Shown here one piece after another: positions 22,560 to 34,300 of a stretch of 64,000 nt of DNA. The notes under the pieces are model-generated. The model was not told where the DNA came from. It saw nothing but the letters and a program-made list of their open reading frames with translations, and made no database searches. Position numbers and translations under genes: made by a program. Every line of letters begins with the position of its first letter. Position 1 is the first letter of the stretch. Location: the NCBI GenBank assembly GCA_948099385.1, contig CANUEZ040000029.1, positions 134,001 through 198,000 on the forward strand, in the 5' to 3' direction. Origin of the DNA: Fasciola hepatica (taxonomy: Eukaryota > Platyhelminthes > Trematoda > Plagiorchiida > Fasciolidae).

Positions 22560-23215
22560 TAAAGCAGTGGTCAGATGAGCCAAGTGAAGGGGGAGCATAG
22601 ATGCCTGAGAACAGAGAAGGAATAGAAGTGAGAATAAGATCAAGGGTATGGGCACGATCACCAGCCCGATCGGGAATACGTGTGGGGAGGTCAACAAGTT
22701 GGCACATGTTGTTGACTACAGCGAAATGTTCGGCTTCGCGCCCTAGAGCCAGAGTGTCCGATGAGTGAATCAGCCAATCTAGATTGTGAACATTAAAATC
22801 TCCTAGAGTGGTGATATGGGAGTTGGGATCCGTAACATAAAGAGCCCAATGTTCAAGGACATGAAATCAAAGATAGCTACTGTTGGGTGAACGGCAAACA
22901 ACACAAAAGTAGTGATTAAAATAAGGAAGTCAGAGTTTCAGCCACATCAACTGAAATTCACGATTGGAAAAGTCACGGTTCTCGATTCTGGTTATGGCGA
23001 CTGACTGGTGGATAAAGGAACAGACGCCAGCTTTGGGTGAAAAAGAAGAGTGAAGGCTATAGTTGGGAAATCGGAGGTGGGTGGTGTCTGATTACGGGGA
23101 GATTCGAATCTCGATCAGAAATAAGACAAGAGGAGAGGAAGATTGGAGAAATTGGTGAACAAGATCGATATTATGGTTTATTCCGCGAATTTTAGTTCGT
23201 GTTTGTTTTTAAAGT
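22560..23215 (-). pseudogene. AP-type endonuclease domain of the Jockey-type LINE
   Basis: From about 23200 downward one frame reads KIRGINHNIDLVHQFLQSSS, then LVLFLIEIR (Glu of the TETW position, near 23111). It goes on with FSPKAGVCSFIHQSVAITR, SPNSS, HITTLGDFNVHNLDWL (GDFN, near 22800), LVDLPTRIPDRAGDRAHTLD and SLGSSDHCFIS (SDH, near 22570). These are the ordered active-site motifs of LINE endonucleases, and the catalytic Glu, Asp, Asn and His positions are all still present. Only a few in-frame stops interrupt it. It would nick target DNA in a live element. Confidence 0.85.
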
Positions 23216-26200
23216 GAGAAGAGCGAGCAAAAAAGCGATTGCGTGTGTCGTTGTATATTTTCATGATTTGTAGTGTGAAGGAAACCGACAACTTTGATCT
23301 TGAGACTTAAAGTGGTAATCACATAAGGCCTTAACAGATTGGGCTTGGTTTTGAGCCGAGCAACAGCAGAGCCATCTAACACCGCTGGACTTAACTCTCA
23401 TTAGTGCCATCTCTTGGCCCTACACATTTTAGATCTCGGCAAAAGGAAAAAATTCTGCATTTTGTGGGTGACTGCTTTTACTCAGCCCAACGTACTGACA
23501 TACATCACAAATTGAGACTTCGAGTTTGTTTTTTGTCAACTCGAATGCTTCAAAGTTATCAGAACACGGAAGTGTAATACAGCAAATGTCATCATTTTTT
23601 GTACCAGATGTAAAACATTTCGAGGGTATTTTTCCTGAGTAGATCAGCATTGGGAATACTGTAAGAGTAGTCAAAAAATACATCTGTGAAACAAAGACCT
23701 TTATCCAATAAATTTAAAGATGTCCGGCAATACTTCTGAACCAGGTGAATTTACGCCGTACAATAAATCAACGAAGAAGGCACTTGCACCGGGACGGGCA
23801 ACACATCTATCGGTTCACAACATTCATGACGATTCTACGGACTACTGGTATTCGTGCCTGACGCGGAATACAACTTTGAAAGTGTCAGAGACTTTCACAA
23901 ACAACCTTACTGTTGTGTCCACAATCGGTAGCAGAACACGTAATGGTGGCTTTGCATTTATTTATGCCATTGTGAACACAAAACCCGGCCGTAGCCGGCG
24001 ACTGAGCTGCAAACAAGCCAGTGAGTTGGCATAAAGAAATAAACTACTTGTGCCGTCACGCGCAGCAGAGGAAGACCAATCAGTACACAGCAAAATCGAT
24101 AGGTCAACACTGCTGGCGCTAAAGCATGGTTAACGATCAAGGCAAATTGAGAGTATGTACATTCATGAGAGGAATATTGATCGGTTGTCCGCGTAGTGTG
24201 CGAGACCCTAACCAGACACAACACTTACAAAGCCTGAATTTAAAATACGCGTGAGAAAAACAATCTTTTGTACTACTAAGGTGAATAAAAACTGTGCAAA
24301 GGAATTTGAAAAATAGTTGAAAGTCTAACTAGAGATACTCGGAAGATAATTCATCCTACCCGATAGGTTCTGTTGCACATTCACTAAAAACCTACCAAAG
24401 GAGAGGCTTTCTTTCACATTTAAGCATAACCCCTTTCCGTGTTTCACACTTTCTTGCGCGATGTATTTTGTGTACATGCGTTGTCGAAATTCGAATGGAA
24501 ACATGTCTTTCTCGTTATGCTTTTCCGTTCTTCATTTTTTTATATGATATCAAACAGAGGCTTCTAATGTAAAATTATACAGGACTGTGTATTATTTACG
24601 TTAGTGCTGCAAAGGTTTTTGGGAAGTTGATCTTGAGTTACTTTACCTACTATGATAAGTTCACCTGAAGCTGTTAACATCGAATTTAATGAATGGTCAA
24701 ATATAAGTAGTGCTGAAGTCTACGAAGGTCCAGTTAATCACAGGTGGTTTTGGTCATGGGAATTAATTACAGACTCTGCCAAGAGCAGGCGCTGAAGATA
24801 TATTTTCGTTCAGCAGACAGAAAGAGGAACTATGAAGATACACATAGAGAGACCTTACTAACTTGGGGTTCATTAGCAGTTTCACGGTCGATGGTAGGTT
24901 GACGAGAGAAATTTTTTGGTTTATTCAGGAAGCATGACCTTTGAATCAAGGTCCTTCAATAAACGTCCAGTTTATTTCCACCATAATGGATGAATGAACA
25001 CTCAGGAGTGTAACCACTCACTACTTCAGTAAACATGAAAGTGATAAAACTATGAAAAAGTATTCTGCACGTGTTTCTGTGACAGATAATAATCGTAGCC
25101 TTTCCGTAAATGAATAGACGTTGTTTCACGCTATTCATGCAAAATATGGTGTCAAAACAAGACGCGTGGGACAAACCTCAACACCTTAGGATTGCATAAA
25201 CATGCGTTCTGTATTCTGATACCAGAGATAAGACGCTCAAAAGGCAATTAAAATGCTCAGAGAGAAATTCGGCAAATTCCTTTACTCTATTGCAAAGAAA
25301 GATAATGCTACAAAAGCTGCTTCATCTTTCGACCAATCTAAAGCCCATTTCATAAGCCTGACAAAGGCGATCACGTGTTGCGATCGTGAAAGGGCTCTAA
25401 TTGCGTCGATATTCGTATTGGCTACGGATGTACTTCCTGTGCTCTACAGGGAGACTTGGAGGGCTTGCAAATGCGTCACCCATGATGAATAATTCAACTG
25501 GGAAACTAGTCCAGTGACTTCGATATCGTGAAACACATTACCCCGATTGATATGGGCTGCAACAAAGTAGGGTCAAAATTAGAAGGATATTGTTCCTGCA
25601 AAACTTTGAAAAACGGAAATAATCGGGCCCAACGAATAAATATCTTCAATCTGTCAGTTTAGTTTCTTATCGGAAGATGACTTTGTTACGGGGTAACGCG
25701 CCGGGATATACATCGGATGAGGATGTCCATCTTATAGTCTTTGGCTTCCCATACAATTTTCATGTGCATATACTTTAGCGATACCATGGACATTTTGTTG
25801 GTTATATTGCGACAGTCACGCCGTAACAACGCTGAATTGGTTATGACGGAGAATTTATTTGTAATGCTCGGGGGAATAACCTAATCTATTTTTCCACTTC
25901 AGACTACTGAGGCAAATATGATGCACCAAAATGATGACAAGCGGTTTAGTGTTATCGTGACATTGTTTGTAAAACCTATGCCTAATATGCCCAACTAATT
26001 GGCTGAGGTTGGAGGCAAATCTAATCAGATAATAAGATGTGCATCATTTATTGTGATAAAAGGTTTCCTACAACTTAACACACGAAATTACCATTTGTGG
26101 TTACATTCTCATGTGTCGTGGATCGACCCCATACACGAAATACCAAATTCCTTGGATTTCTGTTCCTAGTTCCTTCACGGAAAATAAAGATAACTCCGAA

Positions 26201-29200
26201 TGACTTCGTATATGTTATTATTCAAGTAACAGTGCCCAAGGGATATGAAGCTGATGTCAGAATGCAACATTCTACACGGGTGATACATTAATTCCTTAGA
26301 CCACAATTTTATTCGAATATGTCAGTATCAGTATACAATTGTCATTTATAACTGTCTCCTTTAAAGGCGAAACTCTCAGAATGTTTTGGTGTTCACTTAT
26401 GGACGATTTCTGAAGGGTGATCGACGTGCATTCTCAGATCAAGAAGAGGCCTAATCGTGAGGTTAACCAACGCGTTTTGAAGGCATACATTACCTCAGGA
26501 AAGTTATAAGTTTCAGCGTCTCCTAAAGCGTCACCATCGGTTTTTGAGTACTGAGCTAATTATTGTCCTGTAGCTTTTTCAGATTTCTTGCTTCATGAAT
26601 ACAAATGGGTTTTTTACGGATGGAAAAAACGTATTTTTGTGTATGCGCTTTCGGACCTGCTTTTTCGCGGCTAAGAGCTGCCGAAAACAGTATAACAATC
26701 TTCCAACAGTTAGATTATGTGTGAAACTGTTAGGGCAGACAAATCGATCGTCAGCTTAAGTTACCTTAACAGATAACTGATTCGAACCCACTGTTTTCAG
26801 CCGTAAACGTCACACAGATCGCGTGACACTGGGCTTGCCTGCCAACCAGCATGCTTCTCGCCACCAACAAATTTCGCTTCAAAGACCTGAATGAACTTTA
26901 TTTCACAATCCTGTATAGATCCAAATATTAGACCTGGTTCTCGCTTTCGGCTGATTCTTGAAGTAAAGGGATGTATCCACTTTCCAAGTCTTAACTTTTT
27001 ACTATTTTTGTTTTCAATTCATATCCCTTGGAACTACTTCGTTATCAATTCGGTTTTATCTATTTCCCGTGAAGCAATTAGGAAACCTAGCCATTCACTT
27101 CTCAATAGCAAAACCACCTGCTTCAAATATCCGGATATCGCATTAGAAATTGCCTCTCAATGTACTATCAATAGCGTTAAGCGTGCCAGAAAACCTAAGC
27201 ATTGGCTATCTTTTCAGATAAATACTTGGGGATCAGCAGTTTTCGAAGACTGCTCGTGACTTATTTCTCTACCAATTCTAACAAATTTGTGTGCGGAAGA
27301 CTTTTAGAAGCGACAAAGAGAATTAGAGGTCATTATTTGAAATTTTCTAACTGCCATCGCAACAAAAGGGTTCTGAATGACCCCTTCGCTGGTCACTTGC
27401 ATTTTATGAGAAGACATCAAATTCAGACGCCTTCGTCAGACCATAAATCACTGGTGAAAACCTCTTGTACCTCACTTAGTTCCTGTTTCTTTTGTCCCCT
27501 CCATAGACAAACACGAGAAGCAAGATGAGGTCACTGGTTTATTCACTTCTTCTGAAGTTCCGTTGTTTTCACACCGACTTCCTTTCCCGGTTTATCCCAA
27601 AAAACTATTGTCGAGCTCAAAATTGTGATTTATATTGATATCGGTCTTTTAACGCACAAAACTCTGCAACTTTATACAATGGGATGGAGCATAAATGGCA
27701 TGCTTCAATAACACGCGAATAGTGGAGCCACATCAGTTGACAGAACCACTTATCGTCAGTATCCATTGACGAGAACGTATTTTACTGTCAGTGGTCTACG
27801 GATGCAACCATGGACTTCATTTGATGAAAGTTGCATTGTAGTTGTTTCATTTGCCTTCACGTGGAAGTGACAGAGATGGGACCACTCGATATGAAGAATT
27901 TACAAAATATCCCCGTAAATTGACTGTGACGTTTGACAATGTTCAGTGAGACCAGGTAATTTTGCTTATTTCTAAATGCTCTCGCAACGGTTCCTTTTGC
28001 CCGTGTTGCGCAAGTGTGCGTCTGCTTGATTGTGGACCGCCAAACAATCTTGTTCGAATCAAGTGATGATTAATGGTACCGATTTTGGGGTTATGCAGGT
28101 CTGGACAAGCGTTAGATTTCGGCGAGTACAGAAACGAGACAACACACTACAGGTCGGAAACTTGTAGTATTGTCAATTGTTCTCCTCTCCTTTGTCGTTG
28201 GAAGAAGGTACGGCTTGAGTGATTAACTTCATGGATTGCATTCGTCTCCAGTATCCTCCTTATATCAATACCCGACAGGTCATACGGCTATGGATGGGGG
28301 AAGAAATATTTTCATATTGGTCTTATTATTCATTTACTGACTTGGCTGATGAGATAAAAAAAAGAAAATGTGCTTCCCGGTTTCAGACCCATGCACGACT
28401 GAGTATAATAAATACATTCCAGCGACAGAGAACAAAGCCATTAGATCAGAGAAGCTTCCCTTAGGAAGATGCATTGTGATAAAAATAGTGATAGTGGGGT
28501 TGTCTAATTGTAAGCTTTATCCAGAAGTTACTCGTCTCGGGAAATTTTCGGTGAAACTGATAACCCGAGAAAAATACAATCGTCTTTCACTTCGTATAAA
28601 ATCACTTATTTTGAAATCAGACTGGTTTTTCCACAATCCTCATTTACTCGGAAAACTGGGACCGAGCATATGGACACCTTGTGCAAAACAACATTCATTC
28701 GATCACCTATGGCTTCAATCAGTTATAATAATTGAAAAGCAAATGTTGATCAGGTCTCCCATTACATAATTTATAAGTTATTTTCATTTGGAATGTGAGT
28801 GATAATTTTCCCACCCATTGTGAGTTGTATGTATTATTATTGTTTCACCTGTTCTCAAATTGCCAATTTGTATGAAATCTCGTCGAAGACGCGCGGAGGC
28901 TTTTCAGCTTTGTCACACGTGGCCATCAATGTCATTGCATTCGTTACGTCTAAATTTCAAAAATCACCATGTATGATTTTCTGGTGCGGTTACTTTGTCA
29001 TTCGGCGAAGTTAAAACTGATTTTTAACACATCACAAAAGAGGTCAGTAGTATCCTTAGAACAATCTTCTTATTAACGATTGTGCTGACTGCAAGATGAG
29101 AAGCTAGCTTCTTATGCTCAAAAGGTTAGTCTTCCGAGGAGGTAAAGAAGTAAAATGATTTATCGATAAATCTACACAGCGTTCATCTACAACTTTCTAA

Positions 29201-29205
29201 TTTTT
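23216..29205. other. No firmly supported feature (6 kb)
   Basis: No retroelement domain, RNA gene or repeat was recognised on either strand. The most protein-like open frames are 23720-24034 (plus, 104 codons, ATG in an AAAGATGT context, four N-glycosylation-type sequons, no membrane segment) and 26891-27259 (plus, 122 codons). Both are within chance length and match no family known to me. A 47-codon frame at 24652-24795 is also open. These may be exons of a host gene with long introns, but no splice pairs could be defended. Confidence 0.35.
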
Positions 29206-29445
29206 TATCAAGAGTGTGAGTGGATGCTCCTATTAGAATAGTATACCAGAGATTCACAAAGATGACTCTTTGATAGCCCCGTGTGGAATAATCACAGCTA
29301 ATCTCAAGAACTGTGGAAGTGCTGTTCAGATTTGGAACCTCTGATTCAGGTGCCATCTACAGATGGGAGCATCCATTCACACTTGGGATGCAAAAACCAG
29401 ATTGTTGTAAAAAATCGGTTGTGAAGTATCCAAGTGTCGGAGGGA
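29206..29445 (+). repeat. LTR-like repeat, copy 1
   Basis: Contains TGTGAGTGGATGCTCC (ATGCTCC at 29224), then TGTGGAATA 58 bp later, matching TGTCGGTTA in other copies. GTATCCAAGTG about 204 bp later corresponds to GCATCCGGTAC. The same three landmarks occur in register in copies at 42.3 and 44.7 kb. The opening TG and the length (~240 bp) suit an LTR, and no coding sequence is seen. A 21-nt inverted match to its start occurs at 29361-29381. Confidence 0.45.
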
Positions 29446-30605
29446 ATGGATGTGCGGGGGAGTACCGGATACGCATGCCTGATCGGCAGCAATAACCGTG
29501 AAACTAGTCGTGTGCTTTCGACAAAAGTTTTCTACTAATCTGAGGATACTATCTATCTACACATTAGACTATGGAAGTGTTTCCAGTACTACCATTTCGA
29601 ATGAGCAGAGTAAGCGGAACATCCCCATTATTTTGATTGGTTATTTTTGCTAGAGGCATAAAATACTTTATTGATCTGAGTTGAAAAAGGCAAACTTGGC
29701 TGGTGGTTCTACTTATTAGGTAGTTAGCTTTGCTTCGTTTAACGAACGGAGGCCCAGATACACGAAACGTTTGTCAATCATGAGTGTACCGAGAGCTGCA
29801 GAATTTCACCTAATTGTTCCAAATAGTGGAATGAAAAAGTAAGTAGAGCCCCTAGGCATGTGCGTCGTGCTATTCATCTCGAATGAATTCTGAGGGACAG
29901 GAAAAGAGAGAGTGTGTGCAGCATACTGTTTTACATCTCGACTAGTGCTGTGACCCAATCGAGACTAATTCTTTGTTCTCCTCAAACTATTATTTTCAAC
30001 TAACCATCTTGTTCCTACTTCCATCATCTTAGTCACCTAATTTCCTGTATCGGTTTAAGCAGCAAGATAGGGGACGTACATCTGCACTCACAGTATGGCT
30101 GGTATTTTGCCAAATATAAATACAAATTGATAATGAAAATGATAACTGACCATAAAAAGGCGCTTTTATGGACGTATTAAACTCAATTAGTTCGTTTTTC
30201 ACGGTAGATATCATTTTGCGGATACCAGTATAGTCAGACTCTAGCACTTGCCATTTCAGTACGTATATGACAAAACCGAATAGCGATATTCAAGAGACGA
30301 TCATTTAAGTATTCAATAAACAGTATTTGTCTTCTCGTACAATGGAATCATGAAAAAGACAAAAGAGACATTTCGGTACAGCCCACTATAATTCAAAATT
30401 CACATACGTCCCTACATCGATAAAGAACGAGAGCAAATGCACTGACAGGCCACGTGCAGTTAACCCCTGTGCAGCAACAGTAGCGAAAACCTGAGGCAAA
30501 GCATTTGACTTTTGTATGGAAAGTGAAACTAATGAGTCATGCTGCGCGCGTTGCCAGTTACGAACTCTGCATTTATTCGCATAAACTACGTTTTTTCCGT
30601 TTCAC
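29446..30605. other. No supported feature
   Basis: Only short chance frames. Near 29456-29474 the sequence GGAGTACCGGATAC is the reverse complement of a landmark of the LTR-like repeat, so a fragment in the opposite orientation may begin here. Confidence 0.4.
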
Positions 30606-31325
30606 TCATCCCGAAAAAAGGCGCGTGTAATAGCGTCCTCTGGAGAAGAAGTGCTTAAGGTCGTTCGTACAACTAAAAAAGCTTCGGGTAATGGTTACGA
30701 TGGCCTTACGCATTCACTTCTGAGACATGGTTCTCAGACCCGGTGATCTAATTTCCTTCCAGATGGAATTTTGTGCTCGTGTCATATTCCCGGTTGCTGG
30801 AGACCCGTCATAGCGATTCGGATTCACAAACCCTGTAGCTATAATGTTTTAGTCAAACTGTTTAGTGGTGTTCCTCTTATCTATTCGCGTATTAGGGCGG
30901 AAGAGCCCACCAAGCTCAAAATCGTATATTCCTCTATGAATTCTCCTGATGAATAGCTTCAGTGTGCCTGTAAACCGAGCAGGCCCACACCGGAAGTTGT
31001 CAGTTTTCTAGTTTCTCGAGTAACCAACTTCTTAGACACATCAGTGAAGTTTATCCGAGGCCTCTGATCCCTACTAAATTGGAAAGTTTTGGTGGTCTGA
31101 CTCCCCTGTTGATAAAATTATTTAATTATTTTACAAACAGAATTCAGTGCACACGGTCGGGACCGGAAACATTCATACCGCCGGTGAATAAATTCCGGGT
31201 GTTAAAGATAGTGGGTTTTACCCCACTTGCCTTTGCCCGCTTTGACGATCTAAAAACCAATACCTTGAAAGCAAGCTCAAACTCAGCCAGCTCATTCTTG
31301 TGACCTGTTCGTCATTACCACAAAA
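30606..31325 (+). mobile_element. CR1-like LINE, copy D (RT fragment)
   Basis: The linker block reads EEVLKVVRTTKKASGNGYDG followed by LTHSLLRHG (GPDG as GYDG, near 30660-30720). Further on, VSFLVSRVTNFLDTS precedes a motif A-like FIRGL. The motif A-to-B stretch in the next frame reads TKLESFGGLTPLLIKLFNYF, then TNRIQCTRSG and PPVNKFRVLK (31070-31210), matching the KL-x-xFG-x-xPPLL...YLTNR...VNSGVLQG arrangement of CR1-like RTs. Motif C was not found. It is a truncated, frameshifted fossil. Confidence 0.6.
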
Positions 31326-34300
31326 CCAATGAGTAAATTAGGTTTTGCCAAATATTTAGAGATCACCAACGATACATATTTGGAGTTGTCAACTTGCTTA
31401 TCAAACTGTGCAAAAAAGGTCACAAGTTATCGTTTTAGGTAAGAAGGCCGTGATAGTTCAACGTCAAATACAGTGCTGCTCCCAGTTTTGTTTATCAATT
31501 CCCGTTATTTCTGCTGGTCTCCAAAAGGAATATTTTAAAAGTGCATAACGAGGTTTGTTGGTTACCATTCGAGTATATTTCTTATTGATGAATTATTTAT
31601 GTTAGGTTATGTGAGCTACACTTAACTGAAAGCAAAGTATCCGCTTGCAGAATTCTTTTGGATTCCACTCACCATTTACACAGTGATCCATCCAACTGTT
31701 CTTTTTACGGCTCTGCTGACTGTGGTTCGAGTTTCATGTCCTACGGCGTTAAATTCCCCAGAAACTCCATTGTCCATTAAGTGTCCTGAACTGTCACAAA
31801 CCAGGAGCGAGCCTCAGCTGAATGTCCCGACAAGTTATGGGAAGTATTCACTTAACTTCCTTATTCCACGTGGCGATGACCGTAAAACTTTTAACTAACG
31901 TGCAGAAGTCTGTCTACTCAAAACCATGGGCACATAAAAATGCAGGTGCAAGACATTCATTTTCACTCCCAACGGACGGAAACCCTCTACCAAGAAAGAC
32001 GGTATATGTGATAATGGAATATGCTAATAAAATACTGTTCTTTGCCGGTCCGTCGTTCACGGAGCCTTAAAGTAAGCTTCCCATGCCGAAAGGTCATCTA
32101 TTTCGACAACTTCAGACGTGGTGTGCTTAGGTTCACGAAAGAAAGAAAGGAAAGAAATAGTGACCTACTTTCATTGCTGGGACGGACAGTGATCATACGG
32201 TTAACTTAATGAATTCAAAAACTGGAGCTGTAATCCGGCCACCACCGGTTTAAGTCATCTTTCGTCAGCTTCAGCTGACGGCTTACCCTTCCAGGAATCA
32301 TGCTTCAAAGTTGTACGGACAAAATAAAAGTGAAAATGCTGGCCTTCAGTATTACCAGCACGAAGATTATCCTTTCATTGTTATTGCAAAACAGCTATTT
32401 CATCCGAGAGAGGTAATAAAGTAAAAGTGGTTATTTTACTGACTGAAGTTCTAGATTAACTGAGTTCGAAGAACACCGGAGAAAAGCAGGTGTATTTGTT
32501 TTGTTATCTCTGTATGCGCAACCCGCGCCTTAATTGGGTAATTCTTCCCTAAGGTTTGAGCAAATACTATACCGAGAAGCCGCAAGTTGTTTGAAACGAT
32601 AGTGGCATAAACAAAATGCATTTTGCCTTCGCACATTTTCAATGAAAAGCCGTGCTGTTGGCCCACGACTGTGAATTGCTTGATGTTTTTAAAAATTTTC
32701 ATAGCTACGACGCATTGTGATGACCGTCACAGGTAAATGCTTTTAAAGAAAATAAGGTTTTGTACACTTGCATCCGGGCAAAATCCTTTTCAGTGTGCTT
32801 TATCAGAGCAGAACACTTTACATGCGACATGCAGCTGCAATAAATTTGTGGATGCGAATGATCAGAGGTGATGCTGCAGCACTTGCCCGTGACCTAGTTT
32901 GGCTAACAATAGCATAACAACAAAAGTTGCAAAATGCGTGCTTGAAAGCACTTGTGTAAAATATCCGGTGGTTGTTTATGCATTTGTTTCTCTCATACAC
33001 ATTCATTTGTAGGATAGTTGAGTTCAAACATTTGTAGATATTTATAGGGCATGTTTATGATGAATCGTTTGTTTGGTTGTTTACTAAGTGGTTTATTTGT
33101 TTGCTTGATCTTTTGCTACCGAAGTTAGTCGTTTGGTTGCATACCGGAGGGACGGTAGCAACATACATTTGTCCGTAGAGACTTAGCCGCATGTTTCGGA
33201 ATTAAATAGCTCTTATCAGAATACCACAAATGACCAGAATTCACTTTTGGCAAAAAATAAAAACGAACAAACCGTTTCGCGTTACGTTTATTGAAAAATA
33301 AGAAATTGCGAAATTGGTGCGATTCGGAGGCATCTTTATGCACAAAACGTTCGTGAGACTGACTTGAACTTGACATGGGAATTGTTCGTTTAAACTGTGT
33401 CATGACCCAGAAGACTCGCTGAAATTTCAAGTGGCACTTTGGTTTCTCAATTAATGCGTACTTCTACTGGGTTATCATATGAAGCTTGCTGAAAGTTATG
33501 CTCACTTACACCGGTTTTACGTGTGTGAACTTTTTATAATCCTTATCAATGTAAAGACAAATTATTACTTCCTTTAAAACATATAAAGTAAAAAGTCCAG
33601 ACTTACAATGTTCTCTACAGAAGTGACACTTTAACTTCAAACTGCTTGGCCCAAGTAGAAGAACGCAAATCTTGTGTTTTAATATGGTCAGCACAAAATA
33701 AATGGCTTCGTTCCACTAAATGATCTGTGAGAATTTGTGCTAAGACGAGCACACTATATTTATGGTGCTTTATATGAAATTTGAACTAGAAAATACATTA
33801 AGTCTACATATTTGTGGTACATATTTCAACTGAGGGTAGTAAGCAACTGAGTAGAAGAGTTGATGAAATATCCGTAATATGTCGGTGGCACTGTCATTAA
33901 TTTTGAAAATTACACGCGAATAAACACTTGAGCCGAGCCGATTCAAATTAGAACTGTACCCTTGTGCGCCAGTGTTGATACCAAGCTTGTTCCTTCCACG
34001 TGTTTAAGTGTAGTGAGCATACTGATGTAATCACTAATTCAAAGAGCTTCCTGTCCCATAATAAGGGTCAACTTTAGATCTTTCAATGAAGCATACTGGT
34101 CTAAGAAGTTTAACGGTAGAAAAGTGGGTGATATTTAGCACAGCCTAAGCAGTGAGCTTATTATTAACTGGGAATGTTTCATTTGAAATAATATATCAGA
34201 TTCAGAGTTCCGATCACCGAACATAACTGCCATGGAAAAATGAAGTATAGCCAAATTTTCTTCGGTAGACACTATATGCGTGTAAGGCCTGGAGAATTAG

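Larger units (their letters stand above)
20480..23215 (-). mobile_element. Jockey-type LINE, near full-length ORF2 with internal deletion
   Basis: Read on the minus strand from about 23200 down to 20571, it holds an AP endonuclease, a linker, an RT and the conserved C-terminal region, in that order. The C-terminal blocks (TLEYSSHVWDGVWSTSFSLL; YRYYFGFCSSG; SFFPRTVKLWNT) belong to a widespread Jockey-superfamily lineage seen in crustaceans, insects and other invertebrates, quite unlike the CR1-like copies nearby. Long open stretches survive (22315-22707, 21588-22043, 20989-21504, 20571-21080), so this insertion looks younger than its neighbours. RT motif A is deleted. An AATAAA-type signal lies just past the final stop. 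Confidence 0.88.

Noticed and set aside
23090..23130. GATTCGAATC and similar B-box-like motifs checked as tRNA signals
   Set aside because: This one lies inside the endonuclease coding region of the Jockey-type LINE, and no cloverleaf with acceptor, D and anticodon arms could be formed around any such motif in the window.
23720..24034. 104-codon frame with ATG and four N-glycosylation-type sequons
   Set aside because: There is no signal peptide, membrane segment or recognised family; sequons are frequent in Asn/Thr-rich chance frames.
26891..27528. Two overlapping plus frames considered as RT remains
   Set aside because: No RT, endonuclease, RNase H or integrase motif could be aligned in any of the three frames.
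32263..32280. Palindrome CGTCAGCTTCAGCTGACG
   Set aside because: Its 8-bp arms are short enough to occur by chance in 64 kb, and no flanking structure supports a function.
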